Below, in pieces: positions 1-7,415 of a DNA stretch of 10,670 nt. The translations under genes were made by a program, and so were the position numbers. Source of the stretch: Bacillota bacterium (GTDB lineage Bacteria > Bacillota > Clostridia > Oscillospirales > Oscillospiraceae); assembly GCA_029268085.1 (NCBI GenBank), contig JAJUHD010000081.1, positions 1 through 10,670 of the forward strand, in the 5' to 3' direction. How positions within the stretch are numbered: position 1 is the first letter of the stretch; every line of letters begins with the position of its first letter. The notes beneath the pieces were generated by a model. It searched no databases. It was not told where the DNA came from and worked only from the letters and a program-made list of their open reading frames with translations.

Positions 1-13
1 AGCGAAGGCTCTG

Positions 14-1228
14 GTGGATGCCTCCAGAAGCAAGGGGCTTTACGCAGAACTTATTGACTGTGCGGCGCAGACTAAAAGCGTTTCGGCCTTTGTGAACCTC
101 GCGGCATCGAAGCTTGGCAATTCCATAGTTTTGCTTGACCGCGACTACAAGGTGCTGGCCTTTTCAAACATTTATCCGATCGACGATCCGCTTTGGGAGC
201 AGAACATCAGGCAGGGTTACTGCAGCTACGAATTCATCAGCGCGGTCAACAACATGGAGATAATCAAAAACGCGCCCAACACTACCGAACCCATCGTCGT
301 GACCTGCTACGCTTCTCCCCTGCGCAAGCTCTCAAGCAAAATCTTCAACAACGGACATTTAATCGGCTTCGTTGTAATGCTTGAAAACGAAAACGCGCTC
401 TCGCCTCAGCATTTCGAGATGCTTCGCATCGTGTCCGCCGCCGCCGGCGATGTCATCGCAAGGTTTGCGCCCTATCTTCTGCCGGACAGCACGCAGTACC
501 AGCGCCTGCTCTATGAAATGCTCATCGGTGCGCCTCCGGATAAGCTCGCACCTTATATCGCAAAGCTGAGCTTTCCCGAATATATGTGCGCGCTGCGCAT
601 CAGTCAGTCGCGCGATCTCGGGCAGAAACATTTGAAGGAACATCTGGCGGAAAAGCTGAAGGCGCTGCTGCCGGGTACGCAGCTCGCCTTCCATGAAAAC
701 GGTATTGCCGCCCTTGTCCCCTCCGCAGAAGCTTCGGGGCTGACGAAGGAGCAGATTTCAATCCTCGGCGGCTTCTCCGAATCCGAAGCCGTTTTTGTCG
801 GCGTCAGCAACACCTTCTATAAAATTGAGGACTTTGCGCACTGCTATTCTCAGGCCCGCCGCGCGCTTGAGCTTGATAAACGCCTGCGCTTCGGCAACAG
901 CGTCTGCCGTTATATGGATTATGTATTTTTCGATCTGCTAGGCGCCGTCGAAAAGCAGGACAGGCTCTCTTCTTTCTGCCACCCCGCATTATCGCGGCTT
1001 CGCGGATATGACAGTGAGAACAACACCGAGCTTTTCCGAACGCTTGATACTTATCTCTCCTGCGATTGCAGTATAAAACTCAGCTCGGAAAAGCTTTTCA
1101 TACACAGGAACTCGCTGGCCTATCGCCTAAGGCGCATTTTTGAACTTACACAACTCGACTTGAGCGACAGCGGTACGCGTTTTCTTCTGGAGATGTCGTT
1201 CAGGATTGCGCAGTATACGGAAGGATGA
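14..1228 (+). CDS. PucR/CdaR-family transcriptional regulator
   Basis: This is a 404-residue protein with the layout of CdaR/PucR regulators. An N-terminal sensor-like region (about residues 15-150, starting around GNSIVLLDRDYKVLAFS) resembles the GAF/PAS-like input domain of this group. The middle (about 160-300) resembles the degenerate GGDEF-like CdaR domain, including the stretch AHCYSQARRALELDKRL. The C-terminal 60 residues form the typical PucR helix-turn-helix, with the hallmark HRNSLAYRLRRIFELT. Family members are cytoplasmic DNA-binding proteins that usually activate purine, sugar-acid or other catabolic genes. The ligand cannot be read from this sequence. The start is uncertain: GTG at 14 has a plausible GAAGG at 4-8, but the frame stays open to the window edge, so a few upstream residues may be missing. 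The gene lies directly upstream of the pyk promoter, so local control of pyk is possible but unproven. Family assignment is confident; the regulon is not known. Confidence 0.88.
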   Translation: MDASRSKGLYAELIDCAAQTKSVSAFVNLAASKLGNSIVLLDRDYKVLAFSNIYPIDDPLWEQNIRQGYCSYEFISAVNNMEIIKNAPNTTEPIVVTCYASPLRKLSSKIFNNGHLIGFVVMLENENALSPQHFEMLRIVSAAAGDVIARFAPYLLPDSTQYQRLLYEMLIGAPPDKLAPYIAKLSFPEYMCALRISQSRDLGQKHLKEHLAEKLKALLPGTQLAFHENGIAALVPSAEASGLTKEQISILGGFSESEAVFVGVSNTFYKIEDFAHCYSQARRALELDKRLRFGNSVCRYMDYVFFDLLGAVEKQDRLSSFCHPALSRLRGYDSENNTELFRTLDTYLSCDCSIKLSSEKLFIHRNSLAYRLRRIFELTQLDLSDSGTRFLLEMSFRIAQYTEG

Positions 1229-1230
1229 CG

Positions 1231-1536
1231 ATGATGTGGCTGAATCAGGACTTTCCGCCTCATTACGCATCGATTTTAAGTGCTCTTTGCATATTTGTAG
1301 TGGCTTTTTTTCTCATATGGTGTATAATAAGAAGTAAACGTAATAACGTTCGAATCAGTAAAACACCTCACGCAATGACGAAGGAGGCTTGTATATGCGT
1401 AAAACAAAGATTATCTGTACTCTGGGTCCAGCTACGGACGATATTAAAATCCTTAAAACCTTGGTACAGAGCGGAATGGATGTCGCTCGTTTCAACTTTT
1501 CCCACGGTACTCATGAAGAACAGCTTAAAAGGCTAA
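1231..1536 (+). CDS. Possible small single-pass membrane protein, overlapping pyk
   Basis: I do not recognise this ORF. An ATG at 1225 overlaps the regulator's stop codon (ATGA), and two further ATGs follow at 1231 and 1234. The purine-rich GGAAGGA at 1219-1225 fits the latter two best. The first 40 residues look like a real small membrane protein. A polar start (WLNQDFPPHY) is followed by a strongly hydrophobic helix (ASILSALCIFVVAFFLIWCII) and then a basic tail (RSKRNN), which the positive-inside rule would place in the cytoplasm. Against it, the frame continues about 140 bases into pyk in another frame, and the promoter and Shine-Dalgarno site of pyk lie inside it. That part of the translation (from about residue 55) is probably just a shadow of pyk. 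It could be a true short gene with an overlapping tail, a decayed gene, or a chance ORF in a T-rich promoter region. Confidence 0.28.
   Translation: MMWLNQDFPPHYASILSALCIFVVAFFLIWCIIRSKRNNVRISKTPHAMTKEACICVKQRLSVLWVQLRTILKSLKPWYRAEWMSLVSTFPTVLMKNSLKG
1300..1328 (+). promoter_or_regulatory. Predicted pyk promoter (perfect -10, weak -35)
   Basis: A perfect TATAAT lies at 1323-1328, in a locally T/A-rich stretch that contrasts with the surrounding coding DNA. No good -35 is visible at the ideal 16-17 base spacing: the bases there read GTGGCT, with little resemblance to TTGACA. Transcription would start near 1335, giving a leader of about 60 bases before the pyk ATG. A strong -10 with a poor -35 often means an activator is needed, which fits the regulator gene just upstream, although that link is inference. 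This would be the main promoter for pyk and perhaps for the whole downstream run of genes. Confidence 0.55.
1337..1350. promoter_or_regulatory. Operator-like inverted repeat at the pyk transcription start
   Basis: The sequence AACGT-AATA-ACGTT is a perfect 5-base inverted repeat with a 4-base spacer. It begins 8 bases after the TATAAT box, so it should cover the first transcribed bases. A protein bound here could block or modulate pyk transcription. The overlapping stretch 1333-1346 (AGTAAACGTAATAA) also resembles half of a CcpA cre site (consensus TGWAANCGNTNWCA), with three mismatches. The binding protein is unknown. The repeat is short and could be chance. Confidence 0.3.
1381..1387 (+). 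promoter_or_regulatory. Shine-Dalgarno site of pyk
   Basis: AAGGAGG is a full-strength ribosome binding site, 7 bases before the ATG at 1395. It decides the start of pyk in favour of ATG 1395 over the in-frame TTG at 1389, which lies only one base downstream of the site. Confidence 0.85.
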
Positions 1537-2810
1537 ACGATTTAAAGAAGCTGCGGGAAGAACTCGGCATACCCGTTGCCGCCCTGATGGATACAAAGGG
1601 TCCCGAGATACGTCTGGGTCTTTTCGACGGCGGTTCCGCCATGCTGAAAGCCGGCAGCACCTTTACGCTGACGACCGATGAGTGCCTCGGAAGCGCCGAA
1701 CGCGCGCATATCAGCTACGAGGGGCTTCCCGGCGACGTAAAGCCCGGTGACAGGATTCTTCTCGACGACGGAAAGATTTCTCTGCTTGTGAGGAACGTCA
1801 CAGGGCATGATATCGTTTGCAGGGTTGAGAACGACGGGCCTGTCTCCGACCGCAAGGGCGTCAACGTCCCCGGCGTCGTCCTAACGATGCCCTTTGTCAG
1901 CAAAAAAGACTATGACGATATAATTTTCGCCGCAAAAGAGGGCTTCGACTTTATAGCCGCATCCTTCGTGCGCACGGCCGACGATGTCAAGGAAGTGCGT
2001 ATGCTCCTCAACTGGAACGGCGGTGAGAAGATCAAGATAATTTCAAAAATCGAATGTTTGCAGGGCCTGCAGAATTTTGACGAAATACTGGCCGTGTCCG
2101 ACGGCATCATGATCGCGCGCGGCGATCTGGGCGCCGAACTTCCGCTTGAGGAGGTTCCGGTCATCCAGAAACAGCTCATACATAAGGTCTACAAGCGCGG
2201 CAAGCCCGTCATAACGGCTACGCAGATGCTTGAGTCCATGATGAGCTATCCCCGTCCTACACGCGCCGAGGCAACCGACGTCGCAAACGCGATATATGAC
2301 GGCACAAGCGCCATCATGCTCTCCGGCGAGACCGCAGCGGGAAAATATCCGGTCGAAGCGCTCCGCACGATGGTGCGCATCGCAGGAAGGGCCGAGGAGG
2401 ACATTAATTATGCCGCACGTTTCGCAAGCCTCGAGTTTTCAAGCGGCGGCAATGTGACCCATGCGATTTCTCACGCCGCCTGCACCTCGGCCATCGACCT
2501 CGGAGCAAAAGCGGTTGTAGTTTTCACGCTCTCAGGCAGAGCTGCGCAGGAGGTCTCGGCCTTCCGTCCTCCCTGCCGCATCATCGCCTGCGTTACCTCC
2601 GAACAGGCATACCGCCAGCTTAACATGTCGTGGGGCGTTACCACCGTAATGGTTAAAAACGAGGAGAGCCTCGACGATCTGTTCGAAATGGGTCTCAAAT
2701 CGATAGTGGACGCCGGACTTCTCAAGGAAGGCGACATGGTCGTATTGACCGCGGGCGTGCCCATCGGCGTTTCAGGTTCGACGAACTTTATCAAGGTCAC
2801 GCACGTTTAA
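1395..2810 (+). CDS. pyk: Pyruvate kinase
   Basis: Pyruvate kinase transfers phosphate from phosphoenolpyruvate to ADP, giving pyruvate and ATP at the end of glycolysis in the cytoplasm. The protein is 471 residues, the short form that ends after the C domain and lacks the extra PEP-utiliser-like domain of Bacillus enzymes. It starts with MRKTKIICTLGPAT. The active-site set is complete: R32 in ARFNFSHG, D66-T67-K68 in MDTKGPEIR, K218 and E220 in SKIE, and D244 in ARGDLGAE, followed by the PTRAEATDVANA and GTSAIMLSGETAAGKYP segments. The B (lid) domain spans about residues 70-165 and the C domain begins near 345. T67, K68 and E71 fit the potassium-dependent class, but the residue after PEIR is Leu74 where that class usually has Thr. 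The start at ATG 1395 is set by AAGGAGG. uvrB follows after 24 bases with no visible terminator. Confidence 0.97.
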   Translation: MRKTKIICTLGPATDDIKILKTLVQSGMDVARFNFSHGTHEEQLKRLNDLKKLREELGIPVAALMDTKGPEIRLGLFDGGSAMLKAGSTFTLTTDECLGSAERAHISYEGLPGDVKPGDRILLDDGKISLLVRNVTGHDIVCRVENDGPVSDRKGVNVPGVVLTMPFVSKKDYDDIIFAAKEGFDFIAASFVRTADDVKEVRMLLNWNGGEKIKIISKIECLQGLQNFDEILAVSDGIMIARGDLGAELPLEEVPVIQKQLIHKVYKRGKPVITATQMLESMMSYPRPTRAEATDVANAIYDGTSAIMLSGETAAGKYPVEALRTMVRIAGRAEEDINYAARFASLEFSSGGNVTHAISHAACTSAIDLGAKAVVVFTLSGRAAQEVSAFRPPCRIIACVTSEQAYRQLNMSWGVTTVMVKNEESLDDLFEMGLKSIVDAGLLKEGDMVVLTAGVPIGVSGSTNFIKVTHV

Positions 2811-2834
2811 AACTAATTTCATCAGGAGAACCAC

Positions 2835-4802
2835 ATGGGCGAATTTCATGTCGTAAGCGAATATACCCCCTCGGGCGATCAGCCGGAGGCTATCGAAGCT
2901 CTCGTTCGCGGAATTGAGCTCGGGTTCGAGGACCAGACCCTTCTTGGCGTAACGGGCAGCGGAAAGACCTTCACAATGGCAAAGGTCATCGAAAAGCTCC
3001 AGAGACCGACGCTCGTTCTTGCCCACAACAAGACCCTCGCCGCCCAGCTCTGCGCGGAATTCAAGGAATTCTTCCCTGACAACGCGGTGGAATATTTTGT
3101 TTCATACTACGATTACTATCAGCCCGAGGCCTATATCCCGCACACGGACACCTTCATTGAAAAGGACAGCTCGATCAACGACGAGATAGAGCGTCTCCGC
3201 CACAGCGCGACCTCGTCGCTTTTCGAGCGGCGCGATGTCATCGTGGTTTCCTCCGTCTCGTGCATCTACGGGTTGGGTGACCCGATAGACTACGCAAGCA
3301 TGGTCATCTCTCTGCGTCAGGGGCAGGAGCGCGACAGGGACGAGCTTCTTCGGAAGCTCATCGATATCCGCTACGAGCGGAACGACATCGCCTTCGAGCG
3401 CAATATGTTCAGAGTCCGCGGAGACACTGTGGAAATCTATCCCGCATATTCCTATGACACGGCTATACGCGTCGAGTTCTTCGGTAACGAAATCGACAGG
3501 ATCAGCGAGATAAACGTCGTGACCGGAGCGGCAAAACGCAAGCTCTCGCACGTCGCGATCTATCCCGCTTCTCACTATGTCACTACCAAGGAAAAAATGG
3601 CGGAGGCTATTCAGGAGATACGCCGAGAATGCGGCGAGCGCGTAAAATGGTTTGAAGAAAACGGCAAGCTTCTCGAGGCGCAGCGTCTTTCGCAGCGCAC
3701 GAATTATGATATCGAGATGATGCAGGAGCTGGGCTTCTGCTCCGGCATTGAAAACTATTCGCGCATCATAAGCGGAAGACCCGTCGGAAGCGCTCCGATG
3801 ACGCTGCTCGACTATTTCCCTAAGGATTTTATACTATTCGTGGACGAAAGCCATGTTACCATACCGCAGGTGCGCGCAATGTACCGCGGCGACAGGGCGA
3901 GGAAAGAAACCCTCGTCGAGTACGGTTTCCGCCTGCCCTCGGCGTTTGATAACCGGCCTCTTAAATTTAACGAGTTTCAGCAGCGCATCAAGCAGGCTGT
4001 CTATGTCTCCGCGACTCCCGCAGAATATGAGCGCGAACGTTCGGCTCAAATTGTAGAACAGATCATCCGTCCTACAGGACTTCTTGACCCCGAGGTCTCC
4101 GTCCGCCCTTCCGAAGGGCAAATCGACGACCTTATCGGGGAGATCAACGCACGCGTCGAAAAGCACGAGCGAACGCTCGTCACGACGCTTACGAAGAAAA
4201 TGGCGGAGGACCTTACGGCCTATCTCGGCGGCGCGGGCATCAAGTGCCGCTATATGCACCACGATATCGGCGCGATAGAGCGCATGGAAATAATCCGTGA
4301 CCTGCGCCTCGGCGAGTTCGACGTGCTCATCGGCATTAATCTCCTGCGCGAGGGTCTGGATCTGCCCGAGGTCTCGCTTGTCGCGATACTGGACGCTGAC
4401 AAGGAAGGCTTCCTCCGGAGCGAAACGAGCCTAATCCAGACAATAGGGCGCGCCGCCCGAAACGCGGAGGGCCTTGTTATCATGTATGCCGACAGTGTTA
4501 CGCCTTCAATGAAGGCCGCGATAGATGAGACTAATCGCCGCCGTGAAAAGCAGGAGGCCTATAATAAAGCACATGGCATAGTCCCGAAAACCATCGTCAA
4601 ATCCGTCCGCAACCTGCTGGAGATTTCCGGAGCTGCGGAAGAGGACGATAGAAACGAGCGCGGCATGAAGATGACCGCCTCTGAAAAGCGCATGCTTATC
4701 GAAAAGCTCGAAAAGCAGATGAAAGAAGCGGCAAAAATGCTCGAATTCGAATATGCGGCTGAACTGCGCGACAGGCTTATAAAGCTCCGCGGGGAAGCGT
4801 GA
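2835..4802 (+). CDS. uvrB: Excinuclease ABC subunit B
   Basis: UvrB is the damage-verifying helicase-like subunit of bacterial nucleotide excision repair. It is loaded onto DNA by UvrA and then recruits UvrC for the two incisions. At 655 residues it is of normal family length. The Walker A motif GVTGSGKT is at residues 38-45. The aromatic beta-hairpin that clamps DNA is seen in YYDYYQPEAYIP (from residue 91). The Walker B/DEAD-like box DESH is at 337-340, and the late helicase motifs appear in INLLREGLDLPEVS and QTIGRAARN. The C-terminal UVR motif that contacts UvrC occupies about 620-651 (MLIEKLEKQMKEAAKMLEFE). The ATG at 2835 has AGGAGA at 2824-2829. uvrA and uvrC are not in the window and no SOS/LexA box precedes the gene. 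It probably reads from the pyk promoter, and polA begins 14 bases after its stop, linking damage excision with gap filling. Confidence 0.98.
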   Translation: MGEFHVVSEYTPSGDQPEAIEALVRGIELGFEDQTLLGVTGSGKTFTMAKVIEKLQRPTLVLAHNKTLAAQLCAEFKEFFPDNAVEYFVSYYDYYQPEAYIPHTDTFIEKDSSINDEIERLRHSATSSLFERRDVIVVSSVSCIYGLGDPIDYASMVISLRQGQERDRDELLRKLIDIRYERNDIAFERNMFRVRGDTVEIYPAYSYDTAIRVEFFGNEIDRISEINVVTGAAKRKLSHVAIYPASHYVTTKEKMAEAIQEIRRECGERVKWFEENGKLLEAQRLSQRTNYDIEMMQELGFCSGIENYSRIISGRPVGSAPMTLLDYFPKDFILFVDESHVTIPQVRAMYRGDRARKETLVEYGFRLPSAFDNRPLKFNEFQQRIKQAVYVSATPAEYERERSAQIVEQIIRPTGLLDPEVSVRPSEGQIDDLIGEINARVEKHERTLVTTLTKKMAEDLTAYLGGAGIKCRYMHHDIGAIERMEIIRDLRLGEFDVLIGINLLREGLDLPEVSLVAILDADKEGFLRSETSLIQTIGRAARNAEGLVIMYADSVTPSMKAAIDETNRRREKQEAYNKAHGIVPKTIVKSVRNLLEISGAAEEDDRNERGMKMTASEKRMLIEKLEKQMKEAAKMLEFEYAAELRDRLIKLRGEA

Positions 4803-4816
4803 AAGGAAATCCGTAA

Positions 4817-7375
4817 ATGAAACTGATGATTCTTGACGGCAACAGCATAGTGAACCGTACCTACTACGGCATCCGTATGCTCAACGCGCCCGACGGCACA
4901 CCCACGAACGGAATCTACGGTTTTCTCACCGTCCTGCGAAAGCTTATCGATGAGGAAAAGCCGCAGGCTGTCTGCGTCGCCTTCGACCTAAAAGCACCAA
5001 CCTTCCGTCATCAGCAGTTTGAAAATTATAAGGCGCAGCGCAAGCCCATGCCGGAGGATCTTGCCGTCCAGATACCGATACTCAAAGAAATGCTGGATGC
5101 AATCGGAATCAAGCGGCTTGAGCTTGAGGGCTATGAGGCGGACGACCTTATCGGAACAGTCAGCCGAATCTGCTCCGATAAGGGCTGGGAATGCGTCATC
5201 GTTACCGGTGACAAGGACAGCTTTCAGCTCATTACGGAGACGACCCATGTCCGGCATATCAAGAGCCGCATGGGCAAGACTGAGACTACCGAATACACGC
5301 CAGAGGTGTTTTTTGAAGAATACGGCTTCGAGCCGAAAAGAATCATTGACCTTAAAGCTCTCATGGGCGACTCAAGCGACAACATTCCCGGCGTCAGGGG
5401 CATCGGCGAGAAGACGGCCATGGAGCTTATCCGCGCCTACGGGACGGTTGAAAAGATATATTCCGATATTGACGCCCTCGATATCAAGGACTCCGTAAAA
5501 ACAAAGCTTGCCGAGGGCAAGCGGGACGCTGAGATGTCCTATGCCCTCGCTACAATAGATACTAACGCTCCGATAGACTTTTCACCGGAATTTTGCTTGT
5601 TTTCCGGCGATTTCGGCGGAGGCTACGCCGTGTTCAGGCGGCTCGGCTTCAACTCCCTCATAGAAAAATGGGGCATTGCCGAAAAGGCAGACACTTCTGC
5701 CGCCGTAAAACCGGCTGCACTTCCGGTTATCGATGTGACCGATGCAAACGTTCTCAGCGAACTCTCGGAAAAGCTTCTTAAGCTGCCTTATGTTGCCGTC
5801 CTTCCGCTCGATGGAGGACTTGACGGGCTGGAGCTCTGCGACGGGAACACCGTTTATCTGCTCCGCTGGGCAAATCTCGGCGATAAGTATAACGGCTTCT
5901 TAAAAGAACTGTTTTCTCAACAAGTTCACAAGATTTCCCACAATAACAAGGACTTTATGGGGCTATTGATGTCGGAAAAGCTCGACTGCGGAGGCTTTGT
6001 TTTCGATACGGCGCTCGGAGCCTACCTGCTTGACCCGACAGAAAGCGGCTATGAGCTTCCTCGAATTTCCACAAAATATCTCAGCGAGCCGATCAGCGGC
6101 TCTGAAGCGGTATTTGCGCTGTACCCCGTCCTAAAAGCCCGTATTGAAGCGGATGGCATGACGGAGCTTCTCGAAAAGATCGAGCTTCCGCTCTGCGAGG
6201 TCATCGCCCACATGGAGCAGGTCGGCTTCGCTGTAGATAAACAGGCGCTGCACGATTTCGGAAAACGGCTTTCTATCGGCATCGACGCACTGCAAAAGGA
6301 TATATGGGCGCTGGCGGGCGAGGAATTCAACATCAATTCCCCGAAGCAGCTCGGCGAAATACTTTTTGAAAAGCTCATGCTGCCATCTGGCAAAAAGTCA
6401 AAGACCGGCTGGTCCACAAATGCGGACGTTCTGGACAAGCTCCGCGGCAAGCACGAGATAATCGGAAAAATACTCGAATACCGCCAGCTTTCTAAGCTGA
6501 AATCGACCTACTGCGACGGACTCATCAAGGTCGTCGGCCCTGACGGGCGTATCCACACGAATTTCCAGATGACCGTAACCGCTACGGGAAGGCTTTCCTC
6601 CACCGAACCGAACCTCCAGAACATCCCCGTCCGCACCGAGCTTGGCGCGGAGCTTCGCAAGATGTTTGTCGCCTCGCGAGGAAACGTTCTGGTGGACGCG
6701 GATTACAGCCAGATCGAGCTTCGGCTTCTCGCCCACATCAGTGGCGATGAAACAATGCGCAGCGCGTTCATGTCGGGCGAGGATATCCACGCTGTCACGG
6801 CTTCGCAGGTCTTCGGCGTACCTCGAAGCGAGGTCACAAAGCTCCAGCGTTCTCGCGCGAAGGCGGTCAACTTCGGCATTGTTTACGGCATTTCCGCGTT
6901 CTCTCTCGCCCAGGACATCAACGTGTTCCAAAATGAGGCAAAAGCTTATATCGATACCTACCTCGAAAAGTACAGCGGCGTGCGAAATTATATGGACAGC
7001 ATCAAGAAAAAGGCCAAGACCGACGGCTATGTCACGACACTTTTCGGGCGCAGGCGCCCCCTTCCGGAGCTGAAATCCGCAAACTTCAATCTGCGCTCCT
7101 TCGGCGAGCGAGTAGCTCTCAACACGCCCATACAGGGCACTGCGGCCGATATAATCAAGCTTGCGATGGTAAATGTACACCGGCGTTTGGAAGCCGAGGG
7201 GCTTGAAGGCAGGCTTATTCTCCAGATACACGACGAGCTTATAGTCGAATGTCCCGAGAAGGAAGCCGAGGAAGTCAAACGAATCCTCAAGGAAGAGATG
7301 GAAAACGCCGTCCGCTACAGCGTTCCGCTAGACGTCGACGTGAATATCGGCAAAAGCTGGAGCGACGCAAAATAG
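4817..7375 (+). CDS. polA: DNA polymerase I
   Basis: PolA fills repair gaps and removes RNA primers during lagging-strand replication. The 852-residue protein has an intact N-terminal 5'-3' exonuclease/flap domain (about 1-290), with MILDGNSIVNRTYYG, YEADDLIGTVSR, VTGDKDSFQL and GDSSDNIPGVRGIGEKTA. The central 3'-5' exonuclease-like domain (about 310-470) is decayed: the usual DTE motif is replaced by VAVLPLDGGLDG and the YxxxD motif is not found. Proofreading is therefore predicted to be absent, as in Taq and Bst polymerases. The polymerase domain is complete: motif A VDADYSQIELR with D629, motif B with R678, K682, F686 and Y690 (O helix), and motif C IHDELIVE with D806. Phe686 is the residue that disfavours dideoxynucleotides in E. 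coli Pol I. The ATG has AAAGGAA at 4802-4808, overlapping the uvrB stop. The close pairing with uvrB suggests joint transcription for excision repair. Confidence 0.97.
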   Translation: MKLMILDGNSIVNRTYYGIRMLNAPDGTPTNGIYGFLTVLRKLIDEEKPQAVCVAFDLKAPTFRHQQFENYKAQRKPMPEDLAVQIPILKEMLDAIGIKRLELEGYEADDLIGTVSRICSDKGWECVIVTGDKDSFQLITETTHVRHIKSRMGKTETTEYTPEVFFEEYGFEPKRIIDLKALMGDSSDNIPGVRGIGEKTAMELIRAYGTVEKIYSDIDALDIKDSVKTKLAEGKRDAEMSYALATIDTNAPIDFSPEFCLFSGDFGGGYAVFRRLGFNSLIEKWGIAEKADTSAAVKPAALPVIDVTDANVLSELSEKLLKLPYVAVLPLDGGLDGLELCDGNTVYLLRWANLGDKYNGFLKELFSQQVHKISHNNKDFMGLLMSEKLDCGGFVFDTALGAYLLDPTESGYELPRISTKYLSEPISGSEAVFALYPVLKARIEADGMTELLEKIELPLCEVIAHMEQVGFAVDKQALHDFGKRLSIGIDALQKDIWALAGEEFNINSPKQLGEILFEKLMLPSGKKSKTGWSTNADVLDKLRGKHEIIGKILEYRQLSKLKSTYCDGLIKVVGPDGRIHTNFQMTVTATGRLSSTEPNLQNIPVRTELGAELRKMFVASRGNVLVDADYSQIELRLLAHISGDETMRSAFMSGEDIHAVTASQVFGVPRSEVTKLQRSRAKAVNFGIVYGISAFSLAQDINVFQNEAKAYIDTYLEKYSGVRNYMDSIKKKAKTDGYVTTLFGRRRPLPELKSANFNLRSFGERVALNTPIQGTAADIIKLAMVNVHRRLEAEGLEGRLILQIHDELIVECPEKEAEEVKRILKEEMENAVRYSVPLDVDVNIGKSWSDAK

Positions 7376-7415
7376 CTTTTTACACAGCGCCAAACAATAT
7401 GCGGGAGGCAGCACA
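7376..7415. other. Short polA-rimI spacer with the rimI ribosome binding site
   Basis: This 40-base gap is one of the larger breaks in the gene run. It contains the strong site GGGAGG at 7403-7408, 7 bases before the rimI ATG. A TTTACA at 7379-7384 resembles a -35 box, but no matching -10 follows at 16-18 bases, so I do not call a promoter. No hairpin followed by a T-run is visible, so polA and rimI are probably co-transcribed. Confidence 0.5.

Noticed and set aside
1301..1312. A run of seven T residues that could mark a terminator after the regulator gene
   Set aside because: The bases before it do not fold into a GC-rich hairpin; no paired arms were found on inspection.
2790..2834. An SOS/LexA box before uvrB
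   Set aside because: No GAAC-N4-GTTC-like palindrome is present in the short pyk-uvrB gap. The TTCGAA at 1349-1354 before pyk is also not a LexA site.
4560..4565. TATAAT near the end of uvrB as a possible polA promoter
   Set aside because: The bases at the expected -35 position (GCCGCC) bear no resemblance to TTGACA, and there is no TGn extension; chance is the better explanation.
6398..7231. A 277-codon open frame on the minus strand inside polA
   Set aside because: It lies fully antisense to the polymerase domain, whose conserved motifs explain the sequence. Long antisense frames are common in GC-leaning coding DNA, and the translation shows no recognisable domain.
7379..7400. TTTACA followed by CAATAT as a promoter before rimI
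   Set aside because: The spacing is too short and the -10 match is poor.
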